64,000 bases of DNA from the NCBI GenBank assembly GCA_019637615.1, contig JAHBVJ010000015.1:124001-188000 (forward strand), in the 5' to 3' direction. The position numbers and the translations under genes are program-made. The notes under the pieces are model-generated. The model saw only the letters and a program-made list of their open reading frames with translations. It had not been told where the DNA came from and did no database searches. Source of the stretch: Anaerolineae bacterium. GTDB lineage: Bacteria > Chloroflexota > Anaerolineae > Aggregatilineales > UBA2796. How positions within the stretch are numbered: position 1 is the stretch's first letter; each line of letters opens with the position of its first letter. Positions 51,913 to 59,258 of the stretch are shown here, piece after piece.

Positions 51913-52054
51913 ATGATCGGGTTCTCTGCTCAACTTCCGATCATAAAACCGATCATACGTGGTTTTGGCAGTGGTTTTCCGATCATTCCCTAAGCAGAAA
52001 AAGGATCAAACCGATCATGCTTATGAGCGTTTATGATCGGTTTTATGATCGGAA
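51913..52054. repeat. Array of seven CCGATCAT boxes with a perfect 22-bp inverted repeat
   Basis: The octamer CCGATCAT, or its complement ATGATCGG, occurs at 51913, 51937, 51949, 51979, 52011, 52033 and 52045. The pairs 51937/51949 and 52033/52045 have a 12-bp period and form the two arms of a perfect 22-bp inverted repeat (51935-51956 with 52033-52054). A shorter alternative hairpin pairs 52008-52018 with 52033-52043 around a 14-nt loop. The 427-nt gap 51671-52097 has no convincing gene, only a 26-codon frame at 51913-51993. It lies between the ends of two convergent genes, so it is not an ordinary promoter region. Function unknown. Confidence 0.85.
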
Positions 52055-52097
52055 TCAAACGGCCTGATTGCCACTGTGCAGGGTGAGCTACTGAGTA

Positions 52098-53471
52098 TTA
52101 GACCCGCCGCGTTAACCTCATCGGCAGTCCGTGCTTGGGCGAGGTAGTCACCTGCCGGATCGGCTCAACAGCCGTCCCCGGCATCAGCGAGAATTGATAG
52201 CGGCTGGCGAAGGTCGCCAACAAAATCTGCGCTTCCATCAACGCGAAGTGATTGCCGATACACACGCGCGGGCCGCCGCCAAACGGCAGATAGGCGTACT
52301 TCGGAATATTGGGTTCGTTCTCAGCAGAAAATCGCGTCGGATCAAACTGATCCGGATGCGTCCACCAGCGCGGATCGTGATGCAGGATGTACGGCGACAC
52401 GAAGGCCACGCTGCCGCCTTTGAGGTGATACCCGCCGAGTTCCGTATCGTTCATCACGAAGCGCGGGATCACGGCGACCGTTGGTTCGTTGCGCATCGTC
52501 TCGTTGATCACCATGGCGGTGTACGGCAGATGGGGCAGATCGTCCAGCGTCGGCAGTCGTCCGCCGAGCACCGCGTCCACTTCCTTATGTAGTTCAGCGG
52601 CGACAGCAGGATTCTTGTCAAGATAATAAAGCGCCCATGTGAGCGTATTCGCGGTGGTTTCGTGCCCTGCGAAGAACAGTGTCAGGATGTTGTTGCGCAC
52701 GAATTCGTCGGACATCGGCTGACCATCTTCATCGCGCGTTTCCATCAGCAGCGCCAGTAAATCGTGGCGATCCGTGTTACCTTGCGCCCCACGCTCCGCC
52801 ATGAAGCGTTGGACGATGTTGGTGAGTACGGCATTCACTTGCTCGGCCTTACGGTCACGCCCATGCGTCAGGGCAGCGGGCAGCGGCGAGGTCAAATCTG
52901 ATACGGCGATTGCTTGTGCCGCTTGCGCCACTTCTTGCAGTTCTGGCGTATGCGTCACGTCTGTGCCGAACATCGTCTCCGCGATGATCCAGATCGTGAC
53001 CTGCATCATATCGACATGCATATCGCGCACCGCGCCATCCTGCCATTGGCTGGTCATCTTGTCAGCAAACTGCGCCATCGTGTTGGCGTAGCTCCTGATA
53101 TGCGTCGTGTGCATCAACGGCTGAATCAACTTCCGTTGTGGACGCCAATCCTCGTAATTCGCGGTCAGGATGCTGTTACCCAAGAACCGCGCCAGCGCGA
53201 CTGGTTTTTCGGCTGCACCCGATACCTTGTCGAAGTCATTGATCCGCTTGACCAGCACGTCGTGTACCAGATCGGGATGCGCGATGAGGTAAAAGGTATC
53301 GCCGCCAACTTTCAGCCGCACAAGATCGCCATACTGCGCGGCTGCCTCGCGCATGAAGTCGATGGGCAGTCCTTGCGTGCGTATAAACGGGATCATGTTG
53401 CCGAGCAGTGGCAGCCCCGGTACGCTGGGTGGTTCATGCAAGCGCACGCTTGCTGTAGATGTCGTTGTCAT
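52098..53471 (-). CDS. Cytochrome P450
   Basis: A 457-residue bacterial P450. The I-helix oxygen-activation motif is LFFAGHETTANTL. The K-helix ExxR is in VINETMRNEP. PTRF then NIPKYAYLPFGGGPRVCIG carries the heme-ligating cysteine at about 404. The N terminus has no membrane anchor (PPSVPGLPLLGNMIPF), so it is soluble. The sequence resembles the CYP102/CYP4-like branch of fatty-acid and hydrocarbon hydroxylases. Electron partners are not encoded nearby. A TetR gene is divergent, and a palindrome covers the P450 -10, so induction by a ligand is likely. Confidence 0.93.
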   Translation of the reverse strand: MTTTSTASVRLHEPPSVPGLPLLGNMIPFIRTQGLPIDFMREAAAQYGDLVRLKVGGDTFYLIAHPDLVHDVLVKRINDFDKVSGAAEKPVALARFLGNSILTANYEDWRPQRKLIQPLMHTTHIRSYANTMAQFADKMTSQWQDGAVRDMHVDMMQVTIWIIAETMFGTDVTHTPELQEVAQAAQAIAVSDLTSPLPAALTHGRDRKAEQVNAVLTNIVQRFMAERGAQGNTDRHDLLALLMETRDEDGQPMSDEFVRNNILTLFFAGHETTANTLTWALYYLDKNPAVAAELHKEVDAVLGGRLPTLDDLPHLPYTAMVINETMRNEPTVAVIPRFVMNDTELGGYHLKGGSVAFVSPYILHHDPRWWTHPDQFDPTRFSAENEPNIPKYAYLPFGGGPRVCIGNHFALMEAQILLATFASRYQFSLMPGTAVEPIRQVTTSPKHGLPMRLTRRV

Positions 53472-53509
53472 GAGTGGTCAACCCTCTCTCCAAAGTGGAT
53501 TGTATAGCA

Positions 53510-53541
53510 TCCCATTATGGGACATACTGTTTCGCAATCAA
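53510..53541 (-). promoter_or_regulatory. P450 promoter with overlapping palindromic operator
   Basis: On the minus strand TTGATT (53541-53536) and CATAAT (53519-53514) are 16 nt apart. The palindrome TCCCAT-T-ATGGGA (53510-53522) covers the whole -10. A dimeric TetR bound there would block transcription. Assignment to the divergent TetR is inference. Confidence 0.6.
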
Positions 53542-53585
53542 GCTACTTTTCGATCTGCGTGTTACATATTTGACGGGTGTCTAAA

Positions 53586-54209
53586 ATGGACAGACGTATC
53601 ATCAAAACACGACATATGCTCCAAGCGGCTTTATTAGCGCTGTTGCGGGAACTCCCCTTCGAGGACATCGAGATACAGACCATCACCGAGCGTGCCAACA
53701 CCGCCCGTGTGACTTTCTATCGGCACTACGGCAAGAAGGAAGAATTGTTAGCGGATACGCTGGAAAATATTTATCAAGAGCTGCAAAGTGAACTTACCCA
53801 CATTTCGGTAGATAGCCTCTTTGATCTGGAGCTAACGCCACCCATCCAGATAGTGTTCAGGTTCGTGGATCGGGATCGATTATTGTATAAAAATCTCTTG
53901 ATGGGGACGATGAGCGCCTTCATTCAGCAGCGCGTGCGCCATTATCTGGTACAGCAGGTTATCATCACGTTCAGCCAGACCCCGCGCTACGCCGATCTGC
54001 CTATTATCCTGATCGCCAATAATCTTGCTTCACAGGCCATCGGGAATATTATGTGGTGGTTGTCGGAAGACCTGCCTTATTCGGCGGAATACATGGCGCG
54101 CATCACCCACGTGATGGCCTTTTTCGGTGCGCTAAGTCTGATGGGACGCAGTGCTGACATCCGCCCACTGCCACCCGAAGTTTGGCGCTTGCCGTCGGAT
54201 CACGGATGA
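53586..54209 (+). CDS. TetR/AcrR-family transcriptional regulator
   Basis: A 207-residue TetR protein. The HTH is FEDIEIQTITERANTARVTFYRHYGKKEELL (residues about 25-55), with F-Y-R-H-Y as recognition helix end. The C-terminal half is a helical ligand domain of the TetR_C_7-like type. It is divergent from the P450 gene, which is the common layout for a local repressor. The frame opens at a GTG (53577), with ATG at 53586 preferred; no strong ribosome site is present. The ligand is unknown. Confidence 0.88.
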   Translation: MDRRIIKTRHMLQAALLALLRELPFEDIEIQTITERANTARVTFYRHYGKKEELLADTLENIYQELQSELTHISVDSLFDLELTPPIQIVFRFVDRDRLLYKNLLMGTMSAFIQQRVRHYLVQQVIITFSQTPRYADLPIILIANNLASQAIGNIMWWLSEDLPYSAEYMARITHVMAFFGALSLMGRSADIRPLPPEVWRLPSDHG

Positions 54210-54482
54210 CGTAATGGTATCCGATAAGACACGTTCAATAGACCTATAACAACCTCGTCACAAGCGTCAGACTTGTACATCGCTTCTCAACAATCGCCGT
54301 CACACAGGCTAACTACAGCATCGTGACGCGCGCCACCTCCCCAAGTACATGGTTGAAGTCATGCTAACCATCCTCCTCTCAACGTTAGAAATTTCAAAGC
54401 ATCGCGGTATCTCACACACAATTCCATACACAAATCTATACATATCTCCGACAGTTGCGAAACAAAGATTTCTAGTTGCCTA

Positions 54483-54491
54483 TGGTATTAT
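54483..54491 (+). promoter_or_regulatory. Extended -10 promoter for the Tad-like cluster
   Basis: TG-G-TATTAT (54483-54491) is an extended -10 without a good -35. Transcription would start near 54498, giving a leader of about 85 nt. The 375-nt stretch 54210-54584 has no convincing gene; a hydrophobic 71-codon frame at 54349-54564 lacks a ribosome site. Confidence 0.4.
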
Positions 54492-54584
54492 TCTGCTAGG
54501 GGGGATTGCCCATGTCCCCATTGTATCTTTTGCCTGTCTTTCGCTGCTGTGGGCAAGTGGTTAATAACGTTGGGAGTTCGGACT

Positions 54585-55922
54585 ATGCGTGATCGAATAC
54601 GCGGCATCCTCAAGGTGCTAGACGGACAGCCGAGCCGGGTCAAAGGGCAAGGTCTGGTCGAGTTGGCATTGACTACGCCACTTTTGATCTTGCTCATCCT
54701 CGGCGTGACGGAAATCGGGTTTCTTGCCAACAACATGCTGACCTTAATGGACACTGTTCGCGAGGCTTCGCGCCGTGCGGTGACGCTCGATCCACGCTCA
54801 TGGACGCCGGGTGCGGCACGTTGGGGCGAGCGGATGGATTGTGATTTCCGCAATGACGCCTTTTCGCTCACCATCGGCAGTCCCGCCGCCCCGAACCGTG
54901 ACCAAGCAAACGAATGGCGCGGCGTCAATCGCTTACCGGGATATGTCAAAACGGGTACCACCACCATTGTTGAAGGTGGTGTCACCAAGACATTGGAAAT
55001 TGGCGATAAACCCAGTTTCGAATTCTTTGACGCGGTCGCTTGCTACGCCATCTCCATTCTCTCACCGCTAGAATTCAACGACGATGAGACATGGGGGCAA
55101 GACGACATCATCGTCTCAGTTGTGTCTTACATAACAATGGACTACAGCGCCACTGGCCCTTATGGCCCTTACAATCCGGCAGCTAAAACAGGTAACCCAC
55201 TTGAAACTTCACACGGTTCTGCCATCGCGGCATCACGCCAAGCCTTGATCTCAGCCGATCCCAAGAACGCTTACGAAGTAACCGTGACGGGACGTTGGCC
55301 TCTGGAAAATCGCTACTGCACCAGTACCAATGACGGTTCCGGTGAATTCGACGATTACCGCGATCCATTCGATTACAACCGAATCAACAACCTGAACTAC
55401 ATCATTACCAAAGTACCTGTTCCAAACTCAGCGCCTGCTTTCAGAGACCCACCCCCTAGCGTTACTAACGACACACCTCACGACACCGAAAATGAACTGC
55501 TCGAAAGAGATGCAGTTGGTAACCTGATTCCTTATAAATATGTATTGGCTGGCACGGGTCAAAGTCAGCAAGTACGCGGCTACGTATTTTCGGGCAAGTA
55601 TCGGATGCCAAACGGTTGTTGGGGGTCGCGCTTCACGGTGAAATCGGTTGAAGATTTGCTCAACCAACAGATTAGCGCATCTACCCAGACACAGGGCGAT
55701 CTGCGCGGCAAGAGCACGAATGGCGCACTCGTCATCGTGGAAATGCACTGGCAGTATCACCCCTTCTTCTTGGGGCGCATCTACGGTGACATCGCGAGCG
55801 CCTTCGCCCGTGATCGTGATCCTGCACTCACGGATGAACAAGACCGTGCGTTGAACGACCCTGTATTGTATGTGTACAGTATGTTTTCTGTGTCCGCGGC
55901 AGAGCCAACGGCAACGCCGTAA
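54585..55922 (+). CDS. TadE-like protein with a large C-terminal extracytoplasmic domain
   Basis: 445 residues. Residues about 22-55 carry the TadE-like pseudopilin segment: KGQGLVELALTTPLLILLIL then GVTEIGFLANNML, with the processing-site-like G-Q-x-L-V-E. After this single membrane helix, about 380 residues are not recognised; two regions are rich in aromatic and Asp/Asn residues. Classical TadE is about 150-200 residues, so this is enlarged. GGGAG 8 nt before 54585 decides the start against the frame from 54549. It is followed by a TadG-like gene 24 nt downstream. Confidence 0.82.
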   Translation: MRDRIRGILKVLDGQPSRVKGQGLVELALTTPLLILLILGVTEIGFLANNMLTLMDTVREASRRAVTLDPRSWTPGAARWGERMDCDFRNDAFSLTIGSPAAPNRDQANEWRGVNRLPGYVKTGTTTIVEGGVTKTLEIGDKPSFEFFDAVACYAISILSPLEFNDDETWGQDDIIVSVVSYITMDYSATGPYGPYNPAAKTGNPLETSHGSAIAASRQALISADPKNAYEVTVTGRWPLENRYCTSTNDGSGEFDDYRDPFDYNRINNLNYIITKVPVPNSAPAFRDPPPSVTNDTPHDTENELLERDAVGNLIPYKYVLAGTGQSQQVRGYVFSGKYRMPNGCWGSRFTVKSVEDLLNQQISASTQTQGDLRGKSTNGALVIVEMHWQYHPFFLGRIYGDIASAFARDRDPALTDEQDRALNDPVLYVYSMFSVSAAEPTATP

Positions 55923-55946
55923 GGTAAGCCTAGGAGAGATTACCTA

Positions 55947-58900
55947 ATGAGACAACCATTAACTTTGACCCCTTTACTTCGATTGGCGACCAAACGCACC
56001 CGCAGCGGTCAAGCGCTCGTCTTAATGGCAGCGGCCATGATTGTGCTAATCGCGTTTGTCGGCATCGCCACCGACGTATCACTGCTGTTCGTGCGTTTCA
56101 ACGCGCTGCGGCGGGCTGTTGACGCCGCGTCGATTGCGGTCGCGGGCCAAGTCCGTACGGGTGTTGATTTCGCCAAGCTGAACACCATTGCACGTCAATT
56201 CGTTCAGCTTCAAGGTGGCATCAATCCCGATACGGTGAAGGTTGAAACGTGCGAAACCGATATTTTTGATTATGTCAAAGCCTATCGCGACATGCTCGGC
56301 CCCGGCTATGCTGATGACGATGGCGATGGATTCCCGACTATCCCGGCGGATCCGGTAGATACAGCCGCTGGCCGGACTGTATTCAGCCCCCTGAACCACG
56401 TCATCGAAGGCATTGGGCAGCTCTACGCAACCTATCCCAACCGTCCCAAGTCCGAACTGTGCAAATATGACCCGCAGAAGTTAGTGCGTGTCTCTGCGCA
56501 GTTACGCTCGGAAACGGTCTTCCTGACGCTGCTCGGCTGGCATGAAGTCACGCTTTCCGCCAGCACGGTCTCTCAAACGGCGGTCTTAGACGTAGCCTTG
56601 GTGATCGACAATTCGGCATCCATGTCGGACGATACTGTCACCGAAGAAACCAACTTTGATAAGTATCCGTGCTCGAATTTGTCTCAAGCAGCGTGCAGTT
56701 CCAGTTCAATTTATCAAGGGCGCGTCAAAGTAACAACGGGCGATAATGTCGATTTGTATGACACGAACTACAATGCCCTGCGTTCATTCCGTCCGTTTAC
56801 GAATGCCACTGACGATTCGACTGAAGCCGGTTTTGGACTAAAGGAAGCGCGTGCAATCACCATTCCGTCCCCTGAACCGATAACCACTGACGTAGGTCAG
56901 TATGCGAATATGGTGGATATAGCTGCCTTCAACGCCCAAAAAGGTGTGAACGCAGGCGACACTATCAATCCTGCTGCCAGCGTTGCCGATCTAACGGTGC
57001 GTGCCGAGTGTATGTATAATACGGAATTCCTCGCCAACGGGTGGGACAACGGCATCCCGCGTGGTATCGCCGCCAATAAAATGGCGAATTACGGATGGGG
57101 TGGCTGCTGCAACGACCCAACTGTTCAGTCCAATCCGCCACTCTCTACCTCACCAGTTGGCTATGAGCAGTTCCCGGCAGAAGGGAATGCGCAGAATTCG
57201 ACTAAACTCGCCTTTCAAAACAATGTCTCTCCGGATTTTTATCTATGGGATGATGGTGTCTCGCCACAATCTGTAATCCGTGTGGATGGTAGCGTGATTG
57301 AAGGCACACCCGGGGCGAGGCGTCTTCGCGCGGGAGACTGGGTCACCTACGATCCCACCGAACGCGACAAGATTCGCAACGACGGTGATGGTAACTTCAG
57401 CGATCTGATTTGCCAGCCTTTCCGTCAGGTGCGCGATGCGGCACGCCGTTTCATCCGTCGTCTGGACTTCGTGCGTGGCGACCGTTTGGCAATCATCACC
57501 TTCAGCGAAAACGGTCAGGTAGTTTGCCCCACGTACGACGCAGAGTTCCGCAGCGCGGCCTACGATGCCTCGTGCGCTGGCGATCCCTTCATCTACGACC
57601 AAGACTTAGCCGTTCGTACACTTAACTTCAAGGTAGGCGTTGTTCATAACTGGGGCAAAGCGGTAGGCTGGCAAGAAAACTGTCGTAGCCAACAAGCTCA
57701 ATACAACCCTGCTGGCCCCAGAGCGATTAACTACTGGGTGATTTCTCAGTGCCAGAATACCAACACCGGCGGTGCCATCGCCGCCGCCCGTACCGCACTC
57801 AAGGGGCCATATCAGCGCCGTGAAGCGGTTTGGGTGATGGTCATGCTCAGCGACGGTTACGCCAACCGTACACCTGCTATCGGTACCACAGACTTGTTCG
57901 GTAACGTGAATGGTGATGTTCTGGGGCGTGCCCCCACACAGCCAGTCCGTGATTGGTTAGAAGTGCCCGAAACGGGGCGTCCGGCTTCGATGACGGCCTC
58001 CGATATCGTCGAATACTGCCAATACCGAACCGATCCGATTGCCGGTACGATGACGACCTTTTCGAGTGATCGTTACGTGCCGCTGACCCGTTATGACTCC
58101 TCGCGCTGCGATCCCACCGTTTATACGTATTTGCGTGATTACTTCGGCTATGGCCTCGGCGCGACGGATACTGATGTCACGCGGCGCTGCCTGCGTTATG
58201 GTTCCAAGCCGGAACTATGCGGGAACTGGTACGCTGGAACTGCTGCTTCGGAAACCTTCAGCTACGGTTACTGCCCGTGGTCAGACTTCTGCCTGAACCC
58301 CGGCGATCCGAAGGTGAGTCCGCGTACAGATAACGTTAATCCCAACGTTTTGACCACTTTCCAGTTCCCGCAGCAATGCTTCAAGAATCCCACCGTCGAT
58401 CCACAGACTGGTCAGGTTTTCGTCGGCTCTCTGCCCGATCTGGAAGACCCGCCTGCGTGGCAGCTCAGTGGCTCACCACCTTATACTCCTTACTGCGCCG
58501 ATAACGACCCCGATTCGCGGCATTTCTGCTCCAATTCTTTGGGCTGGATCAATGCTTACGATGAGGACATCAACAACAACAAAGAGCCGGATGAAACCAC
58601 CGTCGGTGCAACTACCTATTGCAGTAAGTACTACGATGCGGATGACTTCGCCCGTGACGAAGCCGACTGGGCTGGTCTGATCCAGTATACGGATCGCACA
58701 CCCGGCGACTTCATCGCGATGTTCACCATCTTCTTCTCCAAGAAGGACAACACCGGTAACGAGCGTCCCCTTGGTGAAAACATTCTCGGTGTCAAGTTGA
58801 TGCGCTACATCTCTGATGCTGGCGACAATGGACGCATCGACAACAACCTACAAGAGTTCTACCGCCACTTCCGGGGCGACTATAACCTGTCGAATACGCC

Positions 58901-59219
58901 AACTGCCTTTGTCGAGAGCCAAGGCGTAGCAGCAAAGAACGGTTATCCATACCTCCAATATAAGAATGGTGCGGGTATCTATAATGCCCAACCCGGCTTC
59001 AAGGATTGGATGGACCCCGATCAAGATGAATGTTCGCAGTGGGACTACAACGAATATGGAGCGAGCAGCGGCTTCCGCTCATTCTTCCCGGGACAAGCCG
59101 AGTATGAATACGCCGCAAAGCAAGACTGTGGGCAGTATTGGTTCGCTAACGATATCTCGAAAGTGAACCGGGCGTTCACCGAAATCGCGGGTCGCTTGTT
59201 TACGCGGTTGGCCCGTTAA
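55947..59219 (+). CDS. Giant TadG-like protein with interrupted von Willebrand factor A domain
   Basis: 1090 residues. The N terminus has RSGQALVLMAAAMIVLIAFV then GIATDVSLLFVRFNALRRAVDAAS, the TadG_N-type membrane segment. The vWA MIDAS is LVIDNSASMSDD (D221, S223, S225). About 270 residues of insert then separate it from DAARRFIRRLDFVRGDRLAIITFSE, the next vWA block, and VWVMVMLSDGYAN, a later MIDAS strand. Many cysteine-containing segments follow (PEL CGNWY, CPWSDFC), suggesting disulfides outside the cell. Typical TadG is about 400-600 residues. It is probably membrane-anchored and surface-exposed. AGGAGA lies about 8 nt before the ATG. Confidence 0.85.
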   Translation: MRQPLTLTPLLRLATKRTRSGQALVLMAAAMIVLIAFVGIATDVSLLFVRFNALRRAVDAASIAVAGQVRTGVDFAKLNTIARQFVQLQGGINPDTVKVETCETDIFDYVKAYRDMLGPGYADDDGDGFPTIPADPVDTAAGRTVFSPLNHVIEGIGQLYATYPNRPKSELCKYDPQKLVRVSAQLRSETVFLTLLGWHEVTLSASTVSQTAVLDVALVIDNSASMSDDTVTEETNFDKYPCSNLSQAACSSSSIYQGRVKVTTGDNVDLYDTNYNALRSFRPFTNATDDSTEAGFGLKEARAITIPSPEPITTDVGQYANMVDIAAFNAQKGVNAGDTINPAASVADLTVRAECMYNTEFLANGWDNGIPRGIAANKMANYGWGGCCNDPTVQSNPPLSTSPVGYEQFPAEGNAQNSTKLAFQNNVSPDFYLWDDGVSPQSVIRVDGSVIEGTPGARRLRAGDWVTYDPTERDKIRNDGDGNFSDLICQPFRQVRDAARRFIRRLDFVRGDRLAIITFSENGQVVCPTYDAEFRSAAYDASCAGDPFIYDQDLAVRTLNFKVGVVHNWGKAVGWQENCRSQQAQYNPAGPRAINYWVISQCQNTNTGGAIAAARTALKGPYQRREAVWVMVMLSDGYANRTPAIGTTDLFGNVNGDVLGRAPTQPVRDWLEVPETGRPASMTASDIVEYCQYRTDPIAGTMTTFSSDRYVPLTRYDSSRCDPTVYTYLRDYFGYGLGATDTDVTRRCLRYGSKPELCGNWYAGTAASETFSYGYCPWSDFCLNPGDPKVSPRTDNVNPNVLTTFQFPQQCFKNPTVDPQTGQVFVGSLPDLEDPPAWQLSGSPPYTPYCADNDPDSRHFCSNSLGWINAYDEDINNNKEPDETTVGATTYCSKYYDADDFARDEADWAGLIQYTDRTPGDFIAMFTIFFSKKDNTGNERPLGENILGVKLMRYISDAGDNGRIDNNLQEFYRHFRGDYNLSNTPTAFVESQGVAAKNGYPYLQYKNGAGIYNAQPGFKDWMDPDQDECSQWDYNEYGASSGFRSFFPGQAEYEYAAKQDCGQYWFANDISKVNRAFTEIAGRLFTRLAR

Positions 59220-59258
59220 TCGTCACTGATTGGCTCCGTAAAGGGGGACTGTAACTGT

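Noticed and set aside
51913..52054. CRISPR array
   Set aside because: Octamers are too short, occur in both orientations, have irregular spacing, and there are no cas genes.
54349..54564. Hydrophobic 71-codon frame before the Tad-like cluster
   Set aside because: No ribosome site, and the promoter-like extended -10 for the cluster lies within it.
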